Assembly (NCBI GenBank): GCA_017629095.1
Contig: JAGBXW010000018.1
Span: 1-50,370 of the forward strand
Direction: 5' to 3'
Source of the DNA: Treponema sp.
Lineage (GTDB): Bacteria > Spirochaetota > Spirochaetia > Treponematales > Treponemataceae
DNA length: 50,370 nt
The notes below the pieces were generated by a model, which saw nothing but the letters and a program-made list of their open reading frames with translations, did not search any database and was not told the DNA's origin. This document shows, in pieces, positions 24,970 through 33,540 of this stretch. Made by a program: the position numbers and the translations under genes. Numbering within the stretch: position 1 is the first letter of the stretch; every line of letters begins with the position of its first letter.

Positions 24970-25151
24970 TCGGAGCTACCGTTTGATTCTTTTGTTTCAG
25001 TCTTTTCTTCTTTTGAGCCATCTTTCATTTCTTGGCGGAATTCCTTGATTCCCTTTCCCAAGGACTTGCCCAATCCCGCAAGTCGGGAGCCACCAAACAG
25101 CAGGATGGCCAGTGCCAAGATAAGAAGCAATTCAGTTGTTCCAATTCTCAT
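24966..25151 (-). CDS. tatA: Sec-independent translocase protein TatA
   Basis: The 61-residue protein has one short N-terminal membrane helix (GTTELLLILALAILLFGGSRL), a glycine hinge, an amphipathic helix (LGKSLGKGIKEFRQEM) and a charged tail, the complete TatA layout. It forms the translocation pore with TatC. It lies 11 bases after tatB and overlaps tatC. Confidence 0.93.
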   Translation of the reverse strand: MRIGTTELLLILALAILLFGGSRLAGLGKSLGKGIKEFRQEMKDGSKEEKTETKESNGSSE

Positions 25152-25162
25152 ATATTACCTCT

Positions 25163-25492
25163 TTACAATGAGTGTATATCTTTTTTGATGGCATTCAACT
25201 CGGATGTAACATCAGCTAAGGGATCTAGGGAGGCCAATTCTTGTTTGACGATGGAAACAGGATTCATTTCCTGAATGGTTGATTTTGTCTCTGCAATCCC
25301 TTGGGCCACTTCTTTGATGTAGGATTCTTCGTCCTTTAAGTCTACAGAATTTTTCACATCGTTCATGAATTTCCGTAATTCTCGTACACCTTTTGCCAAA
25401 GTTCGACCAACCTTGGGTAAATCCTTGGGGCCAACCACAAGAAAGGCAATCAGCAGTATAAGAACAAGTTCTCCAAATCCAATGTTAAACAT
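25163..25492 (-). CDS. tatB: Sec-independent translocase protein TatB
   Basis: The 109-residue protein starts MFNIGFGELVLILLIAFLVVGPKDLPKVGR, the TatB pattern with the conserved Glu in the membrane helix and the Gly-Pro hinge, then a long amphipathic and charged C-terminus. The frame is open further upstream, but MFNIGFGEL is where family members begin, so 25492 was chosen. No clear ribosome site is present. A TATACT box lies at 25529-25534, so an internal promoter for tatBAC is possible. Confidence 0.88.
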   Translation of the reverse strand: MFNIGFGELVLILLIAFLVVGPKDLPKVGRTLAKGVRELRKFMNDVKNSVDLKDEESYIKEVAQGIAETKSTIQEMNPVSIVKQELASLDPLADVTSELNAIKKDIHSL

Positions 25493-25570
25493 GACGAGAT
25501 GATTTTCCCCAAAAAAAGACTGTACTGGAGTATACCATAAAGAAAGGATAAACTCCAGCACGCAATCTAG

Positions 25571-26383
25571 TTACATTCGTACAATGGTTCCTAGGAATAA
25601 GGTACGTCCAATAAATTCTGCTGCAACCAACAAGATGATGGTTATTAAGCGGTAATTAAAGGGGCAGTTTGACTTTCCCTTGTACCTAATGGCTGCCACA
25701 ATGGAAATGAGACATGCGAGACACAGGAGAACTAATCGCATCCAGAACAAGGGACTGGTGAGCAAAAGGTGAGCACTTCCAGCACCAGCAGCAACGCTTG
25801 ATGCGAGGGTTGACGTATGCACCAAGGTTGTGGTGATGGCTACCAAAGTAAAGGTGGCTAATAGGCGAGATGCTGTTGGTACCAGCTCTGATGCATTGGT
25901 AAGGTATACTCCTAAGGGAATACCAATCATGATAGCAGTAAGAGCAAAGGAAAGAGGTGTATTCACACTATTCCAAGCCACAATGGAAGGTACGGTGTAA
26001 ATCATGCTGGTTACAAAGACAGCACAAACTCCAAAAATACAGGCCACGATTCCCAGTGGTTTCAGTAGACCTTCCTTATTCAGCTTGCTGCATACCAGAT
26101 ACAAGAATGCCAATCCCAAAAAGCCACCGTAAAAGAGGACTTCCCGTGAAAGCCAAGAACGTCCTAGGTTAAAGAAGGCGTTCATAGCCAAGAGAGGATG
26201 TCCCAAGTGCATGATCATGGTTCCGATTCCCAAAACACCGATGATAAAGGCTATCAGAGCTGACTTAAATGCAACTTGTCCGTCAACCTTCTTCAAAAGG
26301 TGGGCCACCACAAAGGTTGTGATAAATGTACCGATAGAAACTTGGGAAAGGACTGTTCCCAAAATTAAACTCAAATCACCCAT
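25571..26383 (-). CDS. dmsC: DMSO reductase anchor subunit (DmsC family)
   Basis: The 270-residue integral membrane protein has about eight hydrophobic helices. The motifs MHLGHPLLAMNAFFNLGRSWLSREVLFYG and the later helix pattern match DmsC, which oxidises menaquinol and passes electrons to the iron-sulfur subunit. It starts three bases after dmsB ends, with GGAGG upstream. Together with MenA encoded downstream, it implies a quinol-linked chain. Confidence 0.92.
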   Translation of the reverse strand: MGDLSLILGTVLSQVSIGTFITTFVVAHLLKKVDGQVAFKSALIAFIIGVLGIGTMIMHLGHPLLAMNAFFNLGRSWLSREVLFYGGFLGLAFLYLVCSKLNKEGLLKPLGIVACIFGVCAVFVTSMIYTVPSIVAWNSVNTPLSFALTAIMIGIPLGVYLTNASELVPTASRLLATFTLVAITTTLVHTSTLASSVAAGAGSAHLLLTSPLFWMRLVLLCLACLISIVAAIRYKGKSNCPFNYRLITIILLVAAEFIGRTLFLGTIVRM

Positions 26384-26386
26384 GGG

Positions 26387-26944
26387 TTACCTCCTTACCT
26401 GCTTTACCGATTGTGGCATTTTCATTCTCAGGTTGGGATTTGTAATGCTTGAAACTGGGAATCCATCCACATCTTTTACCAAGGTTGCCTCATCCAAGGT
26501 GTCCATATCTACTATTTTCAAGGCTTCCATTGGACAGCAGGCTACGCAAATGGGCTGTTCACCCTGGTCAAGCCGTTCTCGACACATGTCGCACTTGTCC
26601 ATCTTTTTGGTAACAGTATTGAAGGTAGGTGCTTCGTAGGGACAGGCCCACAGACACATCTTACAACCAATACAAACCTTTCTGTTGTGCAATACAATTC
26701 CATCTTCCCGCTTGCTGTAGGCACTGGTGGGACAAGCCTTCATACAAGAAGGGTCTTCGCAGTGCTGGCAAGAGGTGGACAAATATGCCCGAATAGGACT
26801 ACCCACCAGATTGTCATCCAAGTCTCGTACTTTTCGACGTTTCATGTCTGGTTCAAGTCCGTGATATGATTTACAAGCTATGACGCAGGCATTGCATCCT
26901 ACGCAACGTTCCATATTTGAAACAAAGCCAAGTCGCTTACTCAT
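26387..26944 (-). CDS. dmsB: DMSO reductase iron-sulfur subunit (DmsB family)
   Basis: The 185-residue ferredoxin-like subunit has four cysteine groups: CVGCNACVIAC, CQHCEDPSCMKACP, CIGCKMCLWACP and CDMCRERL...CVACCP, expected to hold four 4Fe-4S clusters that carry electrons from the anchor to the catalytic subunit. ATG 26944 has GGAGG at the right distance; the ORF's TTG at 26950 was rejected. It has no export signal, as is normal, because it is carried out with the catalytic subunit. Confidence 0.94.
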   Translation of the reverse strand: MSKRLGFVSNMERCVGCNACVIACKSYHGLEPDMKRRKVRDLDDNLVGSPIRAYLSTSCQHCEDPSCMKACPTSAYSKREDGIVLHNRKVCIGCKMCLWACPYEAPTFNTVTKKMDKCDMCRERLDQGEQPICVACCPMEALKIVDMDTLDEATLVKDVDGFPVSSITNPNLRMKMPQSVKQVRR

Positions 26945-26993
26945 TCTCAATCCTCCTAACGTTGACTAAAACAAATCCATTCATTGCAATGCC

Positions 26994-29192
26994 TTATGTT
27001 TTTTCCACACTCACAAAGGTATCGTGGAAAGAAACACCGGGCTGTCCAGTGGCATAAGCTCCCATGTCGGCAGGAATTGCCTTGACAATGTAGTTTACGT
27101 TGAAAGGATTGTCCTTGTACCAAGCTTCGTAGATAACAACCTCATTCTTGGGAACATTTGCAGTAATCTTTGCCTTCAGTATCAGCTGACCGATGGAGCT
27201 GGATACTTTTACTGCATCTCCCTGTTTAATGCCTTTTTCTGCTGCCAGAACAGGGTTGATTTCCACAAAGGGTTCGTTGTGAATATTTGCCATCCAGTCC
27301 AAGTTCTGGAACTGAGAGTGGAGTCCATACTTCCAGTGGGGAGTAATGGCTCTGATGTTGAATACAGGATCGTTGTTTTGCAGTGCTTCTCGGTATACGG
27401 GTAAGAGGTGGTTACCTGTGGAGGCTGCTTTCTGGGAGTAGAACTCGTACTTGCCAGAGGGGGTGCGGAACTTGCCGTCTGCCCAAGCTGCATCGTAGCC
27501 CTTTACCTTTACGGTGCCCTTCTGGAAAATTTCCTTCCAGTCGGAGAAGCCAAATTTCTGCTTGAAGGCATCGGACATTTCTCGTGCACACCATTCTTCC
27601 ATAGTCCTGTCGGTAATGAAGGTACAAGAACCTGGCTGAATGGAATTCATCTTCTTGGCCAAGCCCATGGCAATTTCTACGTCGCACTTTGACTCGTACA
27701 TCTGCTCAATGGCGGGCTCATTTCCGTTCATCCAGTAGTGCCAGTAGCTGGCATGGAGTCCCCAGGTTTCAAAGATGGTACAGACGGGCAATACGATGTC
27801 GGACATTTCCACAGACTTGTTAAAGAACTGGTCAACAGTAACAACCAAGTCTACGGACTTAAATGCCTTTTCTACCAAGCCAGCTTCGGGATCCTGGCTC
27901 ATGGGATTACGGCAGGCTACCCACAACAATTTTACTGGAGGATTCTTCAGATTGTTGTTGATGTTCAGTAGTTCTGCGGCAAAGTTGTTGATGTTGATGT
28001 AGCGGTCAGAAGCTACATTGTCGGTGTTGGCAGGGGAATCCACCATGGCGGCATAGTTGAATCCCCAGCTATCTAGCTGAGCATAGTTTGCACCGGCTCC
28101 CAGTTTTCCTACGTTTCCGCACAGGGCAGCCAAGGCGTCAATGGCACGAACGTTGGCTCCACCGTTGGCGTGGCGCTGCATTCCGTATCCAATCCAGATG
28201 GCAGCAGGCTGAGTGGTGGCATATTCATAAGCCATGCGTTCAATAACCTTTGCGGGAACACCAGTTTTTTCTGCGGCCCATTCTACGGTGATGTTCTTGT
28301 TAACGTAATCGATGAATTCTTTGTAGCCGATGGAGTGAGCTGCCATCCAAGCATCATCTTGCAGGTTGTTGTCTAGGATGTAGCGACACATACCAAGAGC
28401 CAAGGCCCCGTCGGTACTTGTTTTGATTTCGATAAATTCATCTGCCTTGGAGGCGGAAGCTGTCATTACAGGGTCAATGAATACAACCTTACAGCCGTTT
28501 TCCTTGGCCTTCTGAATAATGTGCATGGAGTGAACGGAACACCAGGCTGGGTTTGCTCCCCAAACAATAATCATCTTGGACAGGGCAAAGTTTTCGGGGT
28601 CGGAGTTAAGGATGGTTCCCATGTCAAAGGTTTGACTGTCGATACCAGCAGGCCAACAGGGGGTTCCCTGAATGCGAGTGGTGTGACCAAAGCTAGACAT
28701 CATTCCTTCAATACCATAGGTCAAGACATTAAAGTTACCGCTGTATTTATTGAGACAAACACCTAAGGTGTTGCCGTATTCGTTGCGGATTTCGATGATT
28801 TTTTTAGCAATGATGTCAAAAGCTTCATCCCAGCTAATTTGTTCCCACTTACCGCTTCCTTTGGCAGTTTGCTTCATGGGGTATTTTACTCGGTCAGGAG
28901 AGTAGACTCGGCGGGGATAGGTGTATCCTTTTACACAAAGTCGACCGTTGGTATAGGTGTTTTCAGGGTTTCCGGTTACAAACTTGATAACGCCATCTTC
29001 CACAGTGGTGATGATAGAGCAGGTGTCATAGCAGTTGCGGGGGCAACAGTTGTAGGTTTTCTTGACATTCTTGGTACCACTGTCGGTATTTGTTGTAGCA
29101 AAGGAAGATGCTGTTACTCCTCCCAATCCTGCCAAAAGACCTGTGGCTGCGGCACCCTTTAGAAATGTTCTTCTCGTAATTTCAGTGTGCAT
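26994..29192 (-). CDS. dmsA: Tat-exported molybdopterin oxidoreductase, catalytic subunit (DMSO reductase family)
   Basis: The 732-residue enzyme begins with a twin-arginine signal (TRRTFLKG, then AAATGLLAGLGGVTA). A 4Fe-4S motif follows (CCPRNCYDTC, with a fourth Cys in GRLCVKGY). Bis-MGD binding regions are visible (IIVWGANPAW, KVVFIDPVMTASA, ATGQPGVSFHD at the end). The neighbours are an anchor, an iron-sulfur subunit, TorD, MobA and Tat proteins, so it is the terminal reductase of an anaerobic chain. The substrate cannot be read from sequence. S-oxides and N-oxides are possible, and I could not assign the metal-ligand residue with confidence. ATG 29192 has GGAGG upstream. Confidence 0.9.
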   Translation of the reverse strand: MHTEITRRTFLKGAAATGLLAGLGGVTASSFATTNTDSGTKNVKKTYNCCPRNCYDTCSIITTVEDGVIKFVTGNPENTYTNGRLCVKGYTYPRRVYSPDRVKYPMKQTAKGSGKWEQISWDEAFDIIAKKIIEIRNEYGNTLGVCLNKYSGNFNVLTYGIEGMMSSFGHTTRIQGTPCWPAGIDSQTFDMGTILNSDPENFALSKMIIVWGANPAWCSVHSMHIIQKAKENGCKVVFIDPVMTASASKADEFIEIKTSTDGALALGMCRYILDNNLQDDAWMAAHSIGYKEFIDYVNKNITVEWAAEKTGVPAKVIERMAYEYATTQPAAIWIGYGMQRHANGGANVRAIDALAALCGNVGKLGAGANYAQLDSWGFNYAAMVDSPANTDNVASDRYININNFAAELLNINNNLKNPPVKLLWVACRNPMSQDPEAGLVEKAFKSVDLVVTVDQFFNKSVEMSDIVLPVCTIFETWGLHASYWHYWMNGNEPAIEQMYESKCDVEIAMGLAKKMNSIQPGSCTFITDRTMEEWCAREMSDAFKQKFGFSDWKEIFQKGTVKVKGYDAAWADGKFRTPSGKYEFYSQKAASTGNHLLPVYREALQNNDPVFNIRAITPHWKYGLHSQFQNLDWMANIHNEPFVEINPVLAAEKGIKQGDAVKVSSSIGQLILKAKITANVPKNEVVIYEAWYKDNPFNVNYIVKAIPADMGAYATGQPGVSFHDTFVSVEKT

Positions 29193-29206
29193 TATTAGCA
29201 ATCCTC

Positions 29207-29815
29207 CTAGACGTGATTAATCATTGTGTTGAAGTATTCCATAACTCCTTCCAGAATACGGGCCATGGACAAGCAAATTGGATGGTGGGTATTGTTTCTA
29301 ATGGCTTCTAGGTGTGGCTTGTACCATACCAACAAGTGCTCCTTCATGAACTGGGGAATCAGATTGTGATGTGTTTCTGATTCGCTACTGAGCAAGAACA
29401 ACAGAAATTCCAGTTCAAAGCCCATAAAGTCATCTGGTTCCACATTTTTCTTGGCAACTTCCAGACCGGCTTCACGGTATTTTGCACGGACACGCATGGT
29501 TTCTGTTTGCATTAAAGTGCGCTCTGGATTCAGATAACAGGATTCGTAGGGAGGAGCTTTTAGGATGTCGGGGCCAATGAACAAGTTGTTGAAATCATAT
29601 TTCATTTCTTGGCGTTGGAACTCTTCCGTTGCAGCTAAAACTTCCAAAGCTTCTGCCATGGCTGTCATGGTTGCAGTAGGTTCGGCTTGTAATGCCTGAA
29701 TGATTTCTTCCCAAGTAGCTGAATCTAAAGTACATAAATGGCCCTGATAATATTTTTGTAGGAGCAAAATCCAAGGTGTCATCTCTTGTTGAATCTGCTG
29801 AATGGAATTTTTCAT
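29207..29815 (-). CDS. TorD/DmsD-family maturation chaperone
   Basis: The 202-residue all-helical protein contains MKYDFNNLFIGPDILKAPPYESCYLNPERTLM, the hallmark (Y/F)NxLFxGP...PPYES(V/C)Y of TorD-type chaperones, and the late EHL..W motif. These proteins bind the twin-arginine leader and help insert the cofactor before export. It lies 14 bases before dmsA and ends with TAATCACG just ahead of the dmsA ribosome site. Confidence 0.9.
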   Translation of the reverse strand: MKNSIQQIQQEMTPWILLLQKYYQGHLCTLDSATWEEIIQALQAEPTATMTAMAEALEVLAATEEFQRQEMKYDFNNLFIGPDILKAPPYESCYLNPERTLMQTETMRVRAKYREAGLEVAKKNVEPDDFMGFELEFLLFLLSSESETHHNLIPQFMKEHLLVWYKPHLEAIRNNTHHPICLSMARILEGVMEYFNTMINHV

Positions 29816-29835
29816 GGAATGGATCCTATACCGAC

Positions 29836-30132
29836 CTAGATACCTGACTGCAGAACTCTGTCTGCATCTGAGCCCTGAGTAAGGATTTCCTCCATCTGGG
29901 CTCCGTACCGTTGGGCTTCTTCTGGTGTCTGATGATAGTTTGCTTCCAGAGTAGGATTTACTACACCAGTGTAACTTTCTACAGCACCAACCTGAGTTGT
30001 GACAGTGGCTTCGGTAGCCTTCTTTGCTGCTTGTACACCCTTTTCACTGGCAGTACAGGAAGCCAGCATGATGATGCAGAGAGCTGCAAAGAGGAACACC
30101 ATCACGGAAAGTTTTTTCCCATGTCTGTTCAT
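29836..30132 (-). CDS. Small hypothetical lipoprotein of the dms operon
   Basis: The 98-residue protein has a lipoprotein signal (MVFLFAALCIIM, lipobox LASC). The mature part is Ala/Thr/Glu-rich and ends EEILTQGSDADRVLQSGI. AAGGAG precedes ATG 30132. I do not recognise it. It is the first gene after a good promoter and leads into torD-dmsABC, so it may be an assembly or docking factor for the exported enzyme. Confidence 0.75.
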   Translation of the reverse strand: MNRHGKKLSVMVFLFAALCIIMLASCTASEKGVQAAKKATEATVTTQVGAVESYTGVVNPTLEANYHQTPEEAQRYGAQMEEILTQGSDADRVLQSGI

Positions 30133-30166
30133 CTTCAAACTCCTTTGTGTAAAAATTTATCTTTTA

Positions 30167-30195
30167 ATGGTAAGTCTAAAAATGGCCAATGTCAA
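30167..30195 (-). promoter_or_regulatory. Main promoter of the dms-tat-menA operon
   Basis: On the minus strand a perfect TTGACA (30190-30195) and TACCAT (30167-30172) are 17 bases apart, 35 bases before the first start. The form is close to the promoter of the Moco riboswitch (TTGACA-N17-TACCTT). Confidence 0.6.
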
Positions 30196-30230
30196 TTATT
30201 TAATAATTTATTAACGATAATTTAATATCG

Positions 30231-30252
30231 ATAGTTAGTGAACGGTAACTAT
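30231..30252. promoter_or_regulatory. Palindrome upstream of the dms promoter
   Basis: ATAGTTA (30231-30237) and TAACTAT (30246-30252) are exact inverted arms around eight bases, about 36 bases upstream of the -35 box. The position suits an activator site. It is not an obvious FNR or ModE sequence. Confidence 0.4.
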
Positions 30253-31280
30253 TATACATTACCTTCCCGTTGTTTGATGGAACATTCGATGCACAATTCA
30301 AGTTCGCCGTAAGCAGGATTGGAGCATTGGCTACATACTCTGGCCTTTGTTTTGGTGACCAGGGGTCGGTGAGCTGGTTCTAGGGCTACTCTGCCAAATT
30401 CTGTGATGCAGTGCCAAGGACAGGCGGTGGCACAAATACCACAGCCCTGGCATTTCCAGCTAAAGTGAGTGAGGTAAAAACGCTTGTCTTCCCCAGACAC
30501 AATTCGGAGAGCCTTGTTGGGACAAAGTTTTTCGCAAATACCACAGGCCTTGCAATCCTCTTGGATAAGGGGAGTGATCCAGTGGGCGGTGTGATTCCTG
30601 GGATTTTGGGAGGCCAGACGATGGAGCAATATCTTTCTCCACAAGTTTTTATCGGGAGAAGAACGCAATTGTTCTGGTAAAAGATTTAAGACAGAACGAC
30701 TTCCCTGACGGAAGAGGCTGGCAAAGGCTTCTCGGCGGCTTTGGAGTTGGGGCTTTTTGTTTTCGCTGAAAATGGTTTTGTAGGCTTCTTCTCCCAGAAA
30801 GGATTGTAGCTGGGAAAGGCTTCGTTCAAAGAGGAGCATCTGGTTTTTGTGCGAGCAGGAATCACAGGCTCCTGGCAAAAAGGAAATGAGATTGTTGCTT
30901 ACCACAAGACATGCCAGCACCTCCCAGGGATAGGCTGCAAGACAGGAAAGCTTGCAGTCAGCTTCTGTTTCGTTGTGATGGCAACTCAGCACAATGGTTT
31001 GGTTGGTGGTTTCCACCAAGGTCATGAGCTTTTGGGTAAGGCTTGGAGAATTGGTAAAAACCTGGGCTGGACAATGAGCCACACAAATGCCACAGTCGTC
31101 GCAGTGGGTAAAGTCAGGATGTGTTATCTTGTCCAGAGCAGAAACGTGGCAGGCAGCTTTACACAGACCGCACTGTTTTTTTTGCTGGATTTCGTTGATG
31201 CAACAGGTGGAATCTACTGTGGGGTGGGCATCTTCCACCAGCTGCTTTGTGAGGCGACCTACAATGCCCTTTGCAATCAT
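30252..31280 (-). CDS. Polyferredoxin (4Fe-4S protein)
   Basis: The 342-residue protein has cysteine groups at both ends: CGLCKAAC with CDDCGICVAHCP near residues 40-75, then CKACGICEKLCP and CQGCGICATACP near 235-285, and a last CSQC...CIEC zinc-ribbon-like pair. The middle (VLSCHHNETEADCKLSC) is another Cys-rich segment. It has no signal peptide. It probably moves electrons in the cytoplasm, in line with NapF/CcgA-like accessory ferredoxins. The start follows the previous stop by four bases without a ribosome site, so it depends on coupling. Confidence 0.85.
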   Translation of the reverse strand: MIAKGIVGRLTKQLVEDAHPTVDSTCCINEIQQKKQCGLCKAACHVSALDKITHPDFTHCDDCGICVAHCPAQVFTNSPSLTQKLMTLVETTNQTIVLSCHHNETEADCKLSCLAAYPWEVLACLVVSNNLISFLPGACDSCSHKNQMLLFERSLSQLQSFLGEEAYKTIFSENKKPQLQSRREAFASLFRQGSRSVLNLLPEQLRSSPDKNLWRKILLHRLASQNPRNHTAHWITPLIQEDCKACGICEKLCPNKALRIVSGEDKRFYLTHFSWKCQGCGICATACPWHCITEFGRVALEPAHRPLVTKTKARVCSQCSNPAYGELELCIECSIKQREGNV

Positions 31281-31284
31281 GGCG

Positions 31285-32028
31285 CTAGTTGTTCAAAGAA
31301 ATAAGTTGCAGGCCACTCATTTTTTCCTTGGCGGCCACCAATTTTCCCAACTCCTGGGGAGGAATCGTTTGGGCATCGGTTCCCAAGGCAGAAGACAATG
31401 CATAGAACCCTGCCACGGGAGTTACTTCTGGGGGAAGCTCTTTTTCTGAGCCAGCAACTGTAAGAGGCACGCCACATTTTGTGGGAACTCCTTGGGAAGC
31501 GGTGATTTGGCGCAAGAGCTGGCCCTTGTTGTCTGCATGGAGATTTCCTTTTTCATCATGAGAGAGGAAGGCCACCAAGGAAGCCACCTCTGTCCGCTGT
31601 GGATTGTGGGCCAAAATTACGGTGTTGCAATGAATGGTCATGGCATTTCCTTCCTGAAAGCCGTTGATGCCCCGAATGGCTCCATCAAATGTCATGAGAA
31701 TGCCCTGGGCAACTCCCTCGGTAACAAAGGTAAGTTCAGGATGGGTGGCGATGATATCGCTGGGGATGGGCTGACCGTTGGCAAGTATCAGCACAGACTG
31801 GCAACCATATTCCAGAGCACTGGTGGCAGTTTCCAGAGCTTGTTGATTCATGCCGATGATGGCAATTTGTGTGTGGTATTCTTTTTTTTGAGAAGGTGGA
31901 GTTTCCACTGTAACGGCCTTGTTTTGTGTCGCTTCTGATTGAATCTTGGCTTGATTTGTTTTGGAGGAACAAGCGGAAATCAGCAGAATGAGCATGATCA
32001 CAAAAACTAAAAAGCAATTTCGTTTCAT
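31285..32028 (-). CDS. Lipoprotein with a Rossmann-like region
   Basis: The 247-residue protein has a lipoprotein signal (core FVIMLILLISAC) and then TQIAIIGMNQQALETATSALEYGCQSVLIL, which looks like the opening of a dinucleotide-binding domain but lacks the full GxGxxG. Later, MTIHCNTVILAHNPQ and TPVAGFYALSSALG resemble pieces of FAD-dependent reductases. The protein is about half the size of such enzymes. It may be a shortened, exported relative that no longer binds FAD, or a quite different fold. AAGGAG precedes ATG 32028. Confidence 0.7.
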   Translation of the reverse strand: MKRNCFLVFVIMLILLISACSSKTNQAKIQSEATQNKAVTVETPPSQKKEYHTQIAIIGMNQQALETATSALEYGCQSVLILANGQPIPSDIIATHPELTFVTEGVAQGILMTFDGAIRGINGFQEGNAMTIHCNTVILAHNPQRTEVASLVAFLSHDEKGNLHADNKGQLLRQITASQGVPTKCGVPLTVAGSEKELPPEVTPVAGFYALSSALGTDAQTIPPQELGKLVAAKEKMSGLQLISLNN

Positions 32029-32116
32029 GGTAAACTCCTTTAAGCTAAAGTACCTTTCTCAATAGAATATCACGAGATAGGTTTATAGTAAAATTCCTTT
32101 TCAGCTTGAACAGGAA

Positions 32117-33334
32117 TTAGTTCGTTCGGCCTATGAAAACATCCTGAACATGGAGGCTTTCATTTAGCAGGACAAAATCAGCACGGTGGCCTACTTGGAT
32201 TAAACCGCGGTCCGTGAGGCCTAAAACACGGGCGGGGTTGGTGCTGGCAATGCGGAAAAAGCCAGCCACATCAATGAGGCCTGCTTCCACCAGCTGGCGG
32301 CCAGTGTCATGAGTCAGCATGGCAGAACCGATGAGGATGTTGCCTTCCTTGTAGCGGCTTACCTTGCCGTCACAGATAACCTGCCGTCCCAAATACACTG
32401 ATTCTCCGGGGCCCATGCCTGCCGCCGCCATTGCATCTGAAATCAAGCACAATCGCTGTGTTCCCAAGCTGTGAATCAAAAACTCCATAGTCTGCTGGTT
32501 CACGTGAACGGTGTCTGCAATGAGCTCGTAGGTGGCGTCGTGATACTGCTTTAAGAAGGGTACAATGGCAAGTCCGGGGCGACGGTGGTCAATTCCGTTC
32601 ATGGCGTTGAAAATGTGGGTCAGGTGCACTCCCTTGTTGGCAGGAAGCATGTCGGCATAGGAGGCTGAATGTCCCCAGGCAACCTTGGAGCCTGCTTCTG
32701 CGGCCATTTTCCAAGCTACATCTGCTCCTTCAAGCTCTGGAGCCACTGTCATGGTGCCTAGCAAGGTTCGATTTGTTTCAGGATGGCGGAAGGACAAAAG
32801 CTGTTCCATGTATTCTGCAGTGAAATCCCGTAGGCTTTCTGCAGGAAGTCCTCCCTTCTTTTCCAAGGCAATGAAGGGACCCTCGTTGTAAATGGAGCAA
32901 ACGTGGTAGGCAGCCAGAGGACTTGCCTCCAAGGCAGCTTGTGCCTTTTCCATAACTTCTACACTGGGGAAAACGGCTGGCTGAAAGCTGGTGATTCCCC
33001 GCTGAGCCAAGAAATTTGCCATGGTTTCCAAGGCTGTTTGCAGGTCTTCCTGGCCAGTGTCTGTGCCACCGCAACCGTGAATATGCATATCGATAAGTCC
33101 AGGGCCAAGATAAGCTCCTTGGGCATCGATAATTTCCAGTCCCAGCTTTTGTGCCTGGGCTTGAGCCTCTGTGGAGTCAGCATAAATCTCTTGAATCTTT
33201 CCCTGGCTTACAAGAAGTCCCGCCTTGTGTAAAATTCCCTCGGTAGTGGAGGATGTATTGCTTGGCTGTGAATCAGTTTGGTGAACCACAATCTCTGCAT
33301 TAATAATGGCATAATCTGTTTTGTAGTGTGTCAT
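32117..33334 (-). CDS. nagA: N-acetylglucosamine-6-phosphate deacetylase
   Basis: The 405-residue amidohydrolase removes acetate from GlcNAc-6-phosphate in amino-sugar recycling. Key motifs are GLIDMHIHGCGG (metal site), YNEGPFI, GHSASYAD, HIFNAMNGIDHR and CLISDAMAAAG. ATG 33334 is preceded not by a ribosome site but by TATACT exactly six bases upstream. The frame is open to 33433, but those extra residues fit poorly and there is no ribosome site. Confidence 0.93.
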   Translation of the reverse strand: MTHYKTDYAIINAEIVVHQTDSQPSNTSSTTEGILHKAGLLVSQGKIQEIYADSTEAQAQAQKLGLEIIDAQGAYLGPGLIDMHIHGCGGTDTGQEDLQTALETMANFLAQRGITSFQPAVFPSVEVMEKAQAALEASPLAAYHVCSIYNEGPFIALEKKGGLPAESLRDFTAEYMEQLLSFRHPETNRTLLGTMTVAPELEGADVAWKMAAEAGSKVAWGHSASYADMLPANKGVHLTHIFNAMNGIDHRRPGLAIVPFLKQYHDATYELIADTVHVNQQTMEFLIHSLGTQRLCLISDAMAAAGMGPGESVYLGRQVICDGKVSRYKEGNILIGSAMLTHDTGRQLVEAGLIDVAGFFRIASTNPARVLGLTDRGLIQVGHRADFVLLNESLHVQDVFIGRTN

Positions 33335-33340
33335 AAAAGT

Positions 33341-33346
33341 AGTATA
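33341..33346 (-). promoter_or_regulatory. -10 box of a leaderless nagA transcript
   Basis: TATACT, then ACTTTT, then ATG. The start of transcription would fall on or next to the start codon. No convincing -35 was found. Confidence 0.45.
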
Positions 33347-33540
33347 CAACATTGAAAGCCTTGGGGGAAGGGAAATACTTTTTGAGGGATGATTCCTAGA
33401 AAATAATTCTGAGACAGTAGTTCTCATTGACAAAGAGAGATTTGAAAGATATAGTTTTTTTACCTATTAGTTCAGTAGGAAATGTTTTGGCGGCTGTGGG
33501 TATATGCTCTTCAGTTGGCTTAATTTTTATGGAGGATACA

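Noticed and set aside
26850..26870. tRNA T-loop-like sequence GGTTCAAGTCC
   Set aside because: It lies inside dmsB coding sequence, and no cloverleaf can be formed around it.
33427..33540. SAM riboswitch or N-terminal extension before metY
   Set aside because: The leader lacks the SAM-I core elements, and the extension has no ribosome site; ATG 33541 has GGAGGA.
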